64,000 bases of DNA from Azospirillum melinis (GTDB lineage Bacteria > Pseudomonadota > Alphaproteobacteria > Azospirillales > Azospirillaceae): the NCBI RefSeq assembly GCF_013340935.1, contig NZ_WHOS01000025.1:1-64000 (forward strand), written 5' to 3'. The notes under the pieces are model-generated. The model did not search any database and was not told the DNA's origin. It saw only the letters and a program-made list of their open reading frames with translations. The position numbers and the translations under genes are program-made. This document shows positions 43,387-52,129 of this stretch, piece by piece. The stretch's first letter is position 1, and each line of letters starts with the position of its first letter.

Positions 43387-44942
43387 CCGACCAGCCGACC
43401 TCGACGCTTCCCCAGCCCGTCACCGTGACTGCCGCCGGGGATGGCGCCCCCATGCCGGACGCCGCGCCGGACACCGCTGCCGGGACGCGCGGCCTCTCCC
43501 CGCGCCAGCAGCGCATCCGTTCGCTGTTCGACGCCATGGCTCCCCTGCGCGACCGCTGGGCCGAGCGCAACCGCGCCTTCCATGACGCCGACCGCGCCTA
43601 TCTGCGCTTCCTGATTCCGGAAGGGGCGACGGTGCTGGAGATCGGCTGCGGCGTCGGCGACACGCTGGCGGCGCTGAAGCCGGCGCGCGGCGTCGGCATC
43701 GACCTCAGCCCGGCGACCATCGCCGAGGCCAAGGCCCGCCATCCGCAGCTGGAGCTGATCGCCGCCGACGCCGAGGATCCGGCGACCATCGACAGCATAG
43801 CGGCCATTGGGGGGCCGTTCAGCCACATCCTGCTGTCGGGCACCATCGGCTTCCTGGACGACATCGAGGAGACGCTGCGCCTGCTGCGCCGGGTCGCCGA
43901 TCCGAAGACCCGCATCATCGTCAGCTACCACTCGCGCGTCTGGGAGCCGATCCTGTGGGCGGCGGAGAAGCTCGGGATGCGCATGCCGCAGGGCAAGCAG
44001 AACTGGCTGTCGACCAGCGACATCGTCAACCTGCTGGATCTGGCCGGCTGGGAGCCGGTGCGCCGCGAATGGCGCCAGCTGATCCCGAAGCGGCTGTTCG
44101 GTCTGGGCACGCTGGTCAACCGCTACATCGCCCCCCTGCCGGGCATCCGCCGGCTGTGCGTGCGCAACTATGTCGTCGCCCGGCCGCAGCCCACCGTCGA
44201 GGCGGTGACGGTCGACGGCAAGCCGGCCTCGGTCACCGTGCTGATCCCCTGCCGCAACGAGCGCGGCAACATCGAGAACGCCATCCGCCGGCTGCCCCGC
44301 TTCGCTCCCGACGTCGAGGTGATCTATGTCGAGGGCAACAGCCAGGACAACACCTACGAGGAATGCCTGCGCGTCCGCGACGCCTATCCCGACTGGGACA
44401 TCAAGGTCATGAAGCAGCCCGGCAAGGGCAAGGGCGACGCGGTGCGCGCCGGCTTCAATGTGGCGCGCGGCGACGTCCTGATCATCCTCGACGCCGACCT
44501 GACGGTGCCGCCGGAGACGATGGGGAAATTCTATCAGGCCATGGTATCGGGGCGCGGCGAGTTCGTGAACGGCACGCGGCTGGTCTACCCGATGGCGCCG
44601 GAGGCGATGCGCTTCCTGAACTTCCTGGCCAACCGGGCCTTCGCGCGCATCTTCTCCTTCCTGCTGAACCAGCGTTTCACCGACACGCTGTGCGGCACCA
44701 AGGTGCTGTGGCGCAAGGATTACGAGACCATCGTGGCTAACCGCCATTACTTCGGCGATTTCGACCCGTTCGGCGATTTCGACCTGATCTTCGGTGCCGC
44801 CAAGCAGAACCTGAAGATCGTCGAGGTGCCGGTGCGCTACGCCGACCGCAGCTATGGCGAAACCCAGATCTCCCGCTTCACCCACGGCTGGCTGCTCGCC
44901 CGCATGGTGGTGTTCGCCTGGAAGAAGCTGAAGGCCTTCTGA
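43383..44942 (+). CDS. Methyltransferase - GT2 glycosyltransferase fusion protein
   Basis: The protein has 519 residues. The N-terminal half (about 35-260) is a class I SAM methyltransferase with motif I VLEIGCGVGD and GVGIDLSP. The C-terminal half (about 280-519) is a GT2 domain of the dolichyl-phosphate-mannose-synthase type, with VTVLIPCRNERGNIENA, EGNSQDNT and the metal-binding LDADL. It begins inside the stop of the membrane-protein gene. A likely role is making a polyprenyl-phosphate sugar and methylating the product or acceptor. The substrate is unknown. Confidence 0.9.
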   Translation: MTDQPTSTLPQPVTVTAAGDGAPMPDAAPDTAAGTRGLSPRQQRIRSLFDAMAPLRDRWAERNRAFHDADRAYLRFLIPEGATVLEIGCGVGDTLAALKPARGVGIDLSPATIAEAKARHPQLELIAADAEDPATIDSIAAIGGPFSHILLSGTIGFLDDIEETLRLLRRVADPKTRIIVSYHSRVWEPILWAAEKLGMRMPQGKQNWLSTSDIVNLLDLAGWEPVRREWRQLIPKRLFGLGTLVNRYIAPLPGIRRLCVRNYVVARPQPTVEAVTVDGKPASVTVLIPCRNERGNIENAIRRLPRFAPDVEVIYVEGNSQDNTYEECLRVRDAYPDWDIKVMKQPGKGKGDAVRAGFNVARGDVLIILDADLTVPPETMGKFYQAMVSGRGEFVNGTRLVYPMAPEAMRFLNFLANRAFARIFSFLLNQRFTDTLCGTKVLWRKDYETIVANRHYFGDFDPFGDFDLIFGAAKQNLKIVEVPVRYADRSYGETQISRFTHGWLLARMVVFAWKKLKAF

Positions 44943-44946
44943 GCCT

Positions 44947-45156
44947 TCACACCGGTTCGGCGGCGGCGAGCGGCAGGAAGGCCTGATAGCCGTCGCGCTG
45001 TTCGGTCAGGTTCAGCAGCAGGTCGGTCAGGCTGTCGCGGGCGAAAGTGTCGGTGGTCGAAGCCAGCCGGCGGCGGACGACGGCGATGAACTCCTCCAGC
45101 ACGTCCAGGTGCAGGGTGGCGGAGGCGAGGACGTCCTGAGCGATCGGGGCGGTCAT
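44947..45156 (-). CDS. Small acidic helical protein, member of a tandem pair (69 aa)
   Basis: MTAPIAQDVLASATLHLDVL begins an all-helical protein with no signal or membrane segment. It is clearly paralogous to the next gene upstream (45216-45440): both share ASAxLHLDV, EFIA, RDSLTDLL and LTEQR at the same spacing. The two lie 59 bp apart on the minus strand. No family is recognised. The ribosome-binding site is weak. Confidence 0.75.
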   Translation of the reverse strand: MTAPIAQDVLASATLHLDVLEEFIAVVRRRLASTTDTFARDSLTDLLLNLTEQRDGYQAFLPLAAAEPV

Positions 45157-45215
45157 GATGGCGGTCTTTCGCGGAAGGAAGAGGGTGGCGGCAGGAGCGG
45201 ACCGGAGCGGCCGGA

Positions 45216-45440
45216 TCAGGCGGCGAGCGCGGTGACGATGGGTTCGGCGGCGGCCAGGACGGAGCGGTAGGTCTCGCGCTGCTCGGTCAGGCCGGCGAGC
45301 AGGTCGGTCAGGCTGTCGCGGGTGAATTCGCTGCTGCTGCCGTCCAGCTTCGACTGGGTGATCGCGATGAACTCATCGACCACATCCAAGTGCAGGGAAG
45401 CAGAAGCGAAGATGCTGGCGGCGCATTCGATCTTGGACAT
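45216..45440 (-). CDS. Small acidic helical protein, paralogue of the neighbouring gene (74 aa)
   Basis: The protein shares ASASLHLDVVDEFIA, FTRDSLTDLL and LTEQRETY with the 69-residue neighbour downstream. AGGGA lies 8 nt before the ATG. It is probably the first gene of a two-gene operon whose promoter lies in the AT-richer stretch 45441-45620. The function is unknown. The size and duplication suggest a subunit pair or an alternative regulator. Confidence 0.75.
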   Translation of the reverse strand: MSKIECAASIFASASLHLDVVDEFIAITQSKLDGSSSEFTRDSLTDLLAGLTEQRETYRSVLAAAEPIVTALAA

Positions 45441-45622
45441 GGTGGCGATCCCTGTATTCGAGGTGGAGGCTCTTGCCCGTTCTGATGAGCTTATTGAGCC
45501 ATTCCGCCAGTTAACGAGGTGTTAAGATCACCGATTGGTCCCAGGTCGATTGGTGATTACCTCTTCCAAGAAAAACGCCGCTGCACGATTTGGCGGTAGT
45601 GTTACTTCTTTCGATGCGGGCA

Positions 45623-45654
45623 TGAAAAAACGCGGCCGGTTGTCCGGCCGCGTT
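45623..45654 (-). terminator. phoX: Rho-independent terminator of phoX
   Basis: AACGCGGCCGG (45629-45639) and CCGGCCGCGTT (45644-45654) form an 11-bp perfect stem with a 4-nt loop. On the minus strand the stem is followed by a run of T (complement of AAAAAA at 45625-45630). It lies 49 bp past the phoX stop. Confidence 0.93.
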
Positions 45655-45702
45655 CTTCCCTGTCCGTCCAGCCCCCGGAGGGACCCTGTCGGGCCGTGTT
45701 TC

Positions 45703-47631
45703 TCAGACCGCCTGCGGCAGCCCGTGGATGTAGCCGACGCCGCCGCTGCGGCGGTTGCGGTAGGCGTCGTCGATCAGGCCGGCGACGCTGTCCTTGACCT
45801 TGTCGTGCAGGCCCTTCTCCCAGTCGCCGGGGTGCTGGAAGTTGCTCATGATGTAGGAGAAGCCGTTGACGTCGTCGACCGCCTGCAGGCCGGTCGACTC
45901 AGCGCCCGCCGGGCAGGACAGCAGGCGCGACAGCTGCTTGGTGTCGACGTTGTAGGCCCACAGGAAGTTGTTGACGTGGGCGCCGCTGTCCTCGCCGATC
46001 AGCAGCGTGCGCAGCTTCTCGGAGAATTTCAGGTTGTCCGGGTTGGCGATGCGGTCGGCGTCGGCGGTGTTGCCGATGGCGTCCGGAGTGGCGAGGTCAC
46101 GGCCGACCAGGGCCGGGACGGCGCTGAAATGCACCGGCACCCACTCGCTGTCGATGGCGGCACCGGCCAGATCGGTCTGACCGCCCTTCATCGGCAGCTG
46201 ATAGACCGCGCCGGCGTTGATGGCGTCGACCTTGATGCCGCTCTTGCCGTCGCTCATCGACTTGTACATGTAAGACACCGCCATGTAGGCGGTCTTGTCC
46301 TTGGCGTTGACGGTGACGCCTTCCAGCTTGGTCAGCGCCAGCGTGGCGCCGACGGTGGGGGCGTAGCGGTGGGTCTCCAGGAAGGCGGCGGCCTTCTCCA
46401 TGCCCGGCTTGAACTTGACCCACTGGGTCTTGCCGCTGAAGGGGATGAGGGTGAAGGACGGGTCCTTCGGATCCTCCTTCTTCACCTCGACGATGTCGGC
46501 GGCCTTCAGGCTGTCGGCCAGTTTCTCGATCTCGGCGCTGGTGGCGTGGCCCAGCTTGACCCACTTCAGGCCGAAGGCGCCGCCCTTGTCGAGGTCCTTG
46601 CCGGCCTCCTGCTCCATCTTGGCGGCATAGAGGGTGCCGGCGGACAGGTCCTTGGCCTTGTCGGCGATGAACATGAACAGGCCGCCGTTGGTGGCGTCGT
46701 CACCCATCAGCACGGTGCGCTCGTCCGGCATCACCTGCACCAGCTCGTGCGAGATGCGGCCCAGGCAATAGTGCTTCCTGATGCTGCCGGTGCCGTCGGC
46801 GTTCACCGTCACTTCCGGCAGGTGGCCGTAGTGGTACGGGTTGGCCTTGGTCTCGTCGCCGAACAGGTTCTTGCTGTAGGCGCGGAACTGGTCGTCGAGC
46901 GCCGCCGCGTCCGGCTCGTACTCCTCGCTCGACAGGTGGGTGTTCCAGGGCGACAGGCTGGCGCCGCAGGTGATCCACAGGCCGTGCACGCCGCTGGTGT
47001 CGACATTGTGGTATTGCACCAGCTTGAGCGCGCCGGTCTCCTTGTTCTGGTCCAGCGTCAGGACGGCGATCGGCGACGGCAGCTTGCCGTACATCGAGGC
47101 GTCCTTGGAATCGCGGGTGGTGTATTCGAATTGGACGACGGCGAACAGAGTGTTGCCGGTGACGCCGGCCACCTTGGCTCCGGGGACCGGGTTCAGCAGG
47201 TTGCAGCCGTCCGGGCAGTCGGAGAAGAACTGCGCCGGGGTCGCCAGCGAGCCGTCCATGATCGGCTTGCCGTTGATGTCGACATAGCCGCCGGCCAGGA
47301 TCGTGCCGCCCTTGCCGTCCGGAACCTGATCGCCGGTGATGAACAGCGGCTGGTAGCCGAGCGCGAAGCTCTGCTTGGAGCCGTCGGCCCAGGTCACGAC
47401 CATGCTGGATTCGACCGTGGTCTTCGCCTGCGCCGCGGCGGCGGTCGGGGCGGCCATGCCGACGAACTCGACGGCGACCGGCGCGCCCTTGGCGGCGGCG
47501 GCCTCGGCGCCCGAGGCGAACAGCAGTTCGCCGGCACCGATGCCGGCGACCGGCAGCAGCGGCAGCCCGGCGAGGGCGCGGAGCACCGAACGGCGCGACG
47601 TTTCAGGCAGATGGACGGACAGATCGGTCAT
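45703..47631 (-). CDS. phoX: Alkaline phosphatase PhoX (DUF839), Tat-exported
   Basis: This 642-residue calcium-dependent phosphatase releases phosphate from phosphomonoesters in the periplasm. The N-terminus has a twin-arginine signal (SRRSVLRALAGLPLL). The mature part shows PhoX/DUF839 features such as GVHGLWITCGASLSPWNTHL, LGRISHELVQV and the C-terminal HVNNFLWAYNV. I start it at 47631. A longer frame to 47694 adds 21 residues before the Tat motif. PhoX genes are usually controlled by PhoB, and a candidate site lies upstream. A strong terminator follows. Confidence 0.95.
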   Translation of the reverse strand: MTDLSVHLPETSRRSVLRALAGLPLLPVAGIGAGELLFASGAEAAAAKGAPVAVEFVGMAAPTAAAAQAKTTVESSMVVTWADGSKQSFALGYQPLFITGDQVPDGKGGTILAGGYVDINGKPIMDGSLATPAQFFSDCPDGCNLLNPVPGAKVAGVTGNTLFAVVQFEYTTRDSKDASMYGKLPSPIAVLTLDQNKETGALKLVQYHNVDTSGVHGLWITCGASLSPWNTHLSSEEYEPDAAALDDQFRAYSKNLFGDETKANPYHYGHLPEVTVNADGTGSIRKHYCLGRISHELVQVMPDERTVLMGDDATNGGLFMFIADKAKDLSAGTLYAAKMEQEAGKDLDKGGAFGLKWVKLGHATSAEIEKLADSLKAADIVEVKKEDPKDPSFTLIPFSGKTQWVKFKPGMEKAAAFLETHRYAPTVGATLALTKLEGVTVNAKDKTAYMAVSYMYKSMSDGKSGIKVDAINAGAVYQLPMKGGQTDLAGAAIDSEWVPVHFSAVPALVGRDLATPDAIGNTADADRIANPDNLKFSEKLRTLLIGEDSGAHVNNFLWAYNVDTKQLSRLLSCPAGAESTGLQAVDDVNGFSYIMSNFQHPGDWEKGLHDKVKDSVAGLIDDAYRNRRSGGVGYIHGLPQAV

Positions 47632-47753
47632 GGCGGATGTCTCCCGAACCCTCATCAGGGCAAGCGGCTGGCATGCGGCGCGCCGCCGGACCATGGGAGC
47701 CCGTTCGGCGCAGCCTTGTTCTTGGCGAGCGTCGGGAAGCTACCGCGGGGATG

Positions 47754-47776
47754 TTACAGTTTGACGGTCAGCGGGC
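47754..47776 (-). promoter_or_regulatory. phoX: Possible Pho-box-like repeat upstream of phoX
   Basis: On the minus strand CTGACCG...CTGTAAC resemble the two half-sites of a Pho box (CTGTCAT). They are 12 bp apart rather than the usual 11, about 130 bp before phoX, and overlap the end of the upstream gene. The match is weak. Confidence 0.25.
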
Positions 47777-48085
47777 GCTGAGCATGCAGGTGCGGTCCGA
47801 CGGCATCGGCAGCGCCACCGGCTTGCCGTCCGCCCCGGTGCCTCGCACCACGCGTCCGCCGGCTTTTCCGCCTACCGCCGGCTGGGGGGCGGGTTGTTCT
47901 GCGATCTCCGGGTCGGTCACCTGGCCGGCGACCGTCCATTGCCGGGTCTGCGGGTCCTGGCAGCGCAGCTCGTAGCGGCCCTTCATCGGCTCGGCTGCTG
48001 CCGGGGCTGCGACCAGGGGCGTGACGGTGCCGGTCAACAGGAGGACGGCCAGGGTGGCGATGCGGCGGGGAAGATGGCGGGGCAT
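47768..48085 (-). CDS. Small exported protein (105 aa), function unknown
   Basis: A Sec signal (RRIATLAVLLLTGTVTPLVAAPAAA) precedes a mature part of about 73 residues with two cysteines (RCQDPQ and RTCMLS), which could form a disulphide in the periplasm. The motif KGRYELRCQDPQTRQWTVAGQV is not assignable. It lies between phoX and a methyltransferase gene on the same strand. Confidence 0.75.
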   Translation of the reverse strand: MPRHLPRRIATLAVLLLTGTVTPLVAAPAAAEPMKGRYELRCQDPQTRQWTVAGQVTDPEIAEQPAPQPAVGGKAGGRVVRGTGADGKPVALPMPSDRTCMLSAR

Positions 48086-48123
48086 GGCGGTGTTCTTCTT
48101 GGGAAGGCCGTCGGCAAAGGGGA

Positions 48124-48786
48124 TCAGCGGCGGATATAGGCGGCGTAGCCGATGCTGTCCGGCTCGCCGATATACTGGTCGAGCTGCCAGTCGGGGGAGT
48201 TTTCCAGATAGGGGCGGACCAGCCGCTGCTTTTCCGTGTCCCAGTCATGGGCCAGCAGAAGCGTGCCGGGCCGGCAATGGGGCTCGAAGAAGCGGAGCTG
48301 CCCGAACGTCTCCTCCCCATCGCTGCTGCCGTCGAGGAACAGGCTGTCCACCCCCTGCTCCGGGTCGATGTGGGGCAGGAACAGCGCCGGATCGCCGCCC
48401 AGCAGGAACTTCACATGCGGGTTCAGCTCCGGCAGGTAGCGGGCGTAGTAGCCGGCGGCGAGCGCGTAGTTGTTCTGCTCCGCCTCCAGCGTCACCACCT
48501 GTCCCGCACCCAGCTGGCGGAAGGCCGAAGCCAGGAAATAGGTGCTGCCGCCGCCCAGATAGGTCCCGATCTCGAAGCACTGGCGCGGCCGGCGCTTCAG
48601 GATCGCTTCGAACAGGGCCCTGCGGTCGGCCATGTACATCTGGCCCGGCAGGTCGCGGCAACCCTCGAAGAAGAACTGCTGGCGCTCGTCCCACTTGGGT
48701 TTGACCGCCACCATGTAGAGGGCGCGGCCCACATCCGTCAGCTCATGGTAATTGTGCCGAAAAACCTCCATGGAAGGCATGGACAT
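48124..48786 (-). CDS. Class I SAM-dependent methyltransferase
   Basis: This 220-residue protein has the methyltransferase fold of the Methyltransf_24 type. Motif I is FEIGTYLGGGSTYFLAS, followed by the acidic strand end VVTLEAEQNNY and LFLDGSSDG. AGGAG lies 9 nt before ATG 48786. Related proteins O-methylate sugars or aromatic compounds. Internal ATGs at 48780 and 48771 are less well served. It may methylate the glycan made by the neighbouring genes. Confidence 0.85.
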   Translation of the reverse strand: MSMPSMEVFRHNYHELTDVGRALYMVAVKPKWDERQQFFFEGCRDLPGQMYMADRRALFEAILKRRPRQCFEIGTYLGGGSTYFLASAFRQLGAGQVVTLEAEQNNYALAAGYYARYLPELNPHVKFLLGGDPALFLPHIDPEQGVDSLFLDGSSDGEETFGQLRFFEPHCRPGTLLLAHDWDTEKQRLVRPYLENSPDWQLDQYIGEPDSIGYAAYIRR

Positions 48787-48844
48787 GGGGGTCGTACTCC
48801 TGACGGTGGTGGTGCCGGACTGTAGGCGCCGGCTGGCGGGACGG

Positions 48845-49435
48845 TCAACCGGGGGAGGACACCGCCCGGGCGATGTCGGCCTGCCAGACCATGCTGACCA
48901 GCGCGATCTGGGTCAGCAGGTGCATCTCGCCGCGGCCGATGGCCTCCAGCAGCTCCGTCCGGGTCAGGAACAGGATCTCGGTGTCCTCCAGATCGTCGGA
49001 AACCGGATCGGCGACCCGGCGGCAGCCGGTGGCGTGGAACATGTGCGACCAGGCCCCGCCCTGGTTGGCGTTGACGATGTAGGCGCCGAGGTCGGTCCAG
49101 CGTTCCGCCTCCATCCCCGTCTCCTCCATCAGTTCGCGTTTGGCGGCGGCCAGCGGATCCTCGCCGGGCGACAGATGCCCGCCGGGAAACACCAGCCCGA
49201 CCTTGCGCGGGCCATGGCGGTACTGGCGATAGGTGACGATCCGCCCGTCCGCCGTCTCGGCGAAGATGCAGGCGAAGGACGGCTGGTCGAACTGGTAGTA
49301 ATCGTCGATCCGCCGCCCGTCCGGCAGCTCCACCGTCTCGACCCGCACCTTCAGGAACGGATCGGCGTCCAGCAGTTCGCGGCTGCCCAGCACGGTCCAG
49401 GGTCGATGCAGGCGATAGGGGCGATGTCCGGGCAT
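48845..49435 (-). CDS. Nudix hydrolase
   Basis: This 196-residue protein has a complete Nudix box (GGHLSPGEDPLAAAKRELME, then ETGM). It resembles the ADP-ribose/sugar-nucleotide pyrophosphatase branch, with the preceding strand AETADGRIVTYRQYRHGPRK. I begin it at ATG 49435. A longer frame to 49501 adds 22 Ser/Ala-rich residues. Its place beside glycosyltransferases suits hydrolysis of an unwanted nucleotide sugar, but the substrate is unproven. Confidence 0.9.
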   Translation of the reverse strand: MPGHRPYRLHRPWTVLGSRELLDADPFLKVRVETVELPDGRRIDDYYQFDQPSFACIFAETADGRIVTYRQYRHGPRKVGLVFPGGHLSPGEDPLAAAKRELMEETGMEAERWTDLGAYIVNANQGGAWSHMFHATGCRRVADPVSDDLEDTEILFLTRTELLEAIGRGEMHLLTQIALVSMVWQADIARAVSSPG

Positions 49436-49782
49436 GGGCTGTCTTTTGCTTTCGCTGGTCGCGGCGGAAGGGCTTGCCGGCGATGGGCTAGCAGCAGCCA
49501 TCCGTCCGGTCCAGTTCTCTTCATGGGGAGGGTGCCGACCCGTTCCGTTCCTGCAATTGGCGGATCATGCGGATGGGAAGCAACCCTGAAAAGAAATTCA
49601 TAGTATCATGGCCGTCTGATGAGGCAATAACTACGCTTTTCTATATATGATGCTCAATCTATTTCTTCTTTCGCGTGCGCCGAATGAAACAAGATGTGAC
49701 CGATTTTTTCTAAACCTCCATTTTGATTGAGCCGTTTCTGCAAAAAGGCTTATCGGTTCCCGCACGAGTGCAACCATCTTCG
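49436..49782. promoter_or_regulatory. AT-rich gap upstream of the large glycosyltransferase gene
   Basis: From about 49580 to 49740 the sequence is strikingly AT-rich for this replicon (TATATATGAT at 49642-49651). It may carry the promoter of the plus-strand glycosyltransferase gene and, at the other end, of the Nudix gene. I see no gene or long repeat in it. Confidence 0.5.
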
Positions 49783-52116
49783 ATGCAGATTTTGTCCGGT
49801 TCCCTGCTCCAAGGCCCGATCCCACGCCTGATTCACCAGACCTGGAAGACAGGCGACATCCCCTCCGGCTTCCAAACGCTGCAACGCAGCTGGATCGCGC
49901 GCAATCCCGGCTTCTCCTACCGGTTCTGGACCGACGGCGACATCGAGCGCTTCGTCGCAGAGGAGCATCCGGCGCTGCTGCCGGTCTTCCGGGGCTATGC
50001 CGATCCCATCGCGCGGATCGATCTGGCGCGCTACCTGATCCTGCGCCGCTTCGGCGGGGTCTATGCCGACCTCGATTTCGAATGCCTGCAGCCGATCGAC
50101 GGGCTGCTGGAGGGGCGGAGCCTCGTCGTCGGGCTGGAGCCGGAGGAGCATGGCGGGCTGGCGAAGGCGGTGGAGCGCGGCCTGTCCCGCATCCTGTGCC
50201 CCTCCTTCCTCGCATCGGTGCCCGGCCATCCCTTCTGGGACCATCTGCTGGACCGGCTGGTCGAGGCGCGGCACTGCGCGGATGTGCTGGACGCCACCGG
50301 CCCCTTCCTGCTGACGCGCGCCCATGCGGAGTATGAGGGAACGAACGGCGCCGCGGTGACGGTGCTGCCGCCGGAGTTGCTTTATCCCGTAACCAAGGAA
50401 GACTGCTGGAGCGGCCGCCTGTTCGATCCCGTCTTCTGGGAGCGGGTGACGCGCCGGGCCTACGCGGTCCATTACTGGGAAGGCACCTGGTTCCGGGACG
50501 GTGCCGGGCGGGGTGCCGCCCTGCCGCGGCAGATCGCTGCGGTGGTGACCGACGGGCGGCCGGAAGAGGCCCGTGTCCCGGTGGCGAAGGCGCAGGATTT
50601 GCCGCTGATCTCCTGCCTGATGGTCACCAGGGGGCAAATGGCGGGACGGGCGGGCTTGCTGGAATTCGCCATCGACGGCTTCGCGCGCCAGACCTACCCC
50701 AACCGCGAGCTGGTCATCGTCTGCGACGGCCCGGCTCTGCCGCAGGACGACCCGCTGGAGCGGGCGGTCCGTGCCGCGGGCTGTCCGAACGTCCGCCTGG
50801 TCCGGGTGGAGCCCGGCGACCAGCCCGGGGTGCGCACGCTGGGCGAACTGCGCAACATCGCGGTCGACCATGCGGCCGGGCTCTATGTCTGCCAGTGGGA
50901 CGACGACGACCTCTACGACCCCAGCCGGCTGGAGATGCAGCAGCGGGTGCTGGCGGCTGCCGGCGCCCAGGCCTGTCTGCTCGGCCGCTGGATGATCTGG
51001 TGGCCGGCCGAAGACCGGCTGGCGGTGTCCTGCGAACGGGACTGGGAAGGCTCGCTTCTGTGCGAAAGGGCGTCGATGCCCCGCTATCCGGCCCTTCGCC
51101 GCGGCGAGGACACCCCGGTGGTCGAGCAGCTGCGCCGCAGCGCCCGGGTCGTGCGGATGGACATGCCGCGGCTCTACACCTACGTCGTCCATGGCGGCAA
51201 CACCTTCACCACCCGGCATTTCGAGGAGCACTGGCAGGCCGCCACCGCCCGCTTCAGCGGCGAGCGCTGCCGCGCCGTGCTGGAGGAGATGGCCAAGCGC
51301 CTGCCGGTGGAGCCATACCGCCGCGTCGCCGCGCCCGTTCCGGCCACCGCCGCGGCGCGGCAGGAGACGGTGCTGGTGCTGACCCCGGTGAAGGATGCCG
51401 TTCCCCATCTGCCGCGTTATCTGGAACTGCTCGGCCGGCTCGACCACGATCCGTCCCGCCTGTCGCTGGGCTTCCTCGAAGGGGACAGCCGCGACGGCAC
51501 GCATGGCTGGCTGGCCGACCGGCTGCCGGATCTGCGTCAGCGCTACAGCCGGGTGACGCTGCTGCGCCACGATTACGGATTCCACCCCGGGGGACCGCGC
51601 TGGGCGCCGGAAATCCAGCGGCGGCGGCGGGAACTGCTGGCCCGGTCGCGCAACCGGCTGCTGTCCGGCGCGCTGGAGGATGAGGATTGGGTGCTGTGGC
51701 TCGACGCCGATCTGGTCGACTATCCGCCGGAGCTGCTGGCCCGGCTGCTTGCCGCCGGGCGCGACATCGTCGTCCCCCGCTGCGTCCTGCCCGACGGGCG
51801 GACCTTCGACCTCAACAGCTTCCGGCTGACAGGCGAGGAGGACCCGCGCCATCTGGTCGACGGCATCTTCCAGCCGCCGCGCGGCTCGGGCCGGCGCTAT
51901 CTGGATTCCTTCGCCGGCGAGGACATCGTGCCGCTGGACGGGGTGGGCGGCACCGCCCTGCTGGTGCGGGCGGATCTGCACCGGGAGGGCCTGTGTTTCC
52001 CGCCCTACAGCCATCGCGGCTACATCGAAACGGAGGGGCTGGCGATGATGGCGAAGGATATGGGCGTGACCGCCTGGGGTCTGCCGGACCTGCGCATCGT
52101 CCACGCCGAACACTGA
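49783..52116 (+). CDS. Three-domain glycosyltransferase (GT32 - GT2 - Anp1/GT62-like)
   Basis: The protein has about 777 residues. The first domain (to about 230) is a DXD-containing GT32 capsular/mannosyl-transferase type: IPRLIHQTWKTGDIP, then YLILRRFGGVYADLDFE. The second (about 270-440) is a GT2 domain with LPLISCLMVTRG and the DDDDLYDPS metal site. The third (about 530-770) resembles Anp1/GT62: VLVLTPVKDAVPHLPRY, FLEGDSRDGTHGWL and VLWLDADLVDYPPELL. The start is uncertain: TTG 49723 or GTG 49768 would add up to 20 residues, and none has a good ribosome-binding site. It probably builds a branched surface oligosaccharide. Confidence 0.85.
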   Translation: MQILSGSLLQGPIPRLIHQTWKTGDIPSGFQTLQRSWIARNPGFSYRFWTDGDIERFVAEEHPALLPVFRGYADPIARIDLARYLILRRFGGVYADLDFECLQPIDGLLEGRSLVVGLEPEEHGGLAKAVERGLSRILCPSFLASVPGHPFWDHLLDRLVEARHCADVLDATGPFLLTRAHAEYEGTNGAAVTVLPPELLYPVTKEDCWSGRLFDPVFWERVTRRAYAVHYWEGTWFRDGAGRGAALPRQIAAVVTDGRPEEARVPVAKAQDLPLISCLMVTRGQMAGRAGLLEFAIDGFARQTYPNRELVIVCDGPALPQDDPLERAVRAAGCPNVRLVRVEPGDQPGVRTLGELRNIAVDHAAGLYVCQWDDDDLYDPSRLEMQQRVLAAAGAQACLLGRWMIWWPAEDRLAVSCERDWEGSLLCERASMPRYPALRRGEDTPVVEQLRRSARVVRMDMPRLYTYVVHGGNTFTTRHFEEHWQAATARFSGERCRAVLEEMAKRLPVEPYRRVAAPVPATAAARQETVLVLTPVKDAVPHLPRYLELLGRLDHDPSRLSLGFLEGDSRDGTHGWLADRLPDLRQRYSRVTLLRHDYGFHPGGPRWAPEIQRRRRELLARSRNRLLSGALEDEDWVLWLDADLVDYPPELLARLLAAGRDIVVPRCVLPDGRTFDLNSFRLTGEEDPRHLVDGIFQPPRGSGRRYLDSFAGEDIVPLDGVGGTALLVRADLHREGLCFPPYSHRGYIETEGLAMMAKDMGVTAWGLPDLRIVHAEH

Positions 52117-52129
52117 CAGGTGGAGTAGC

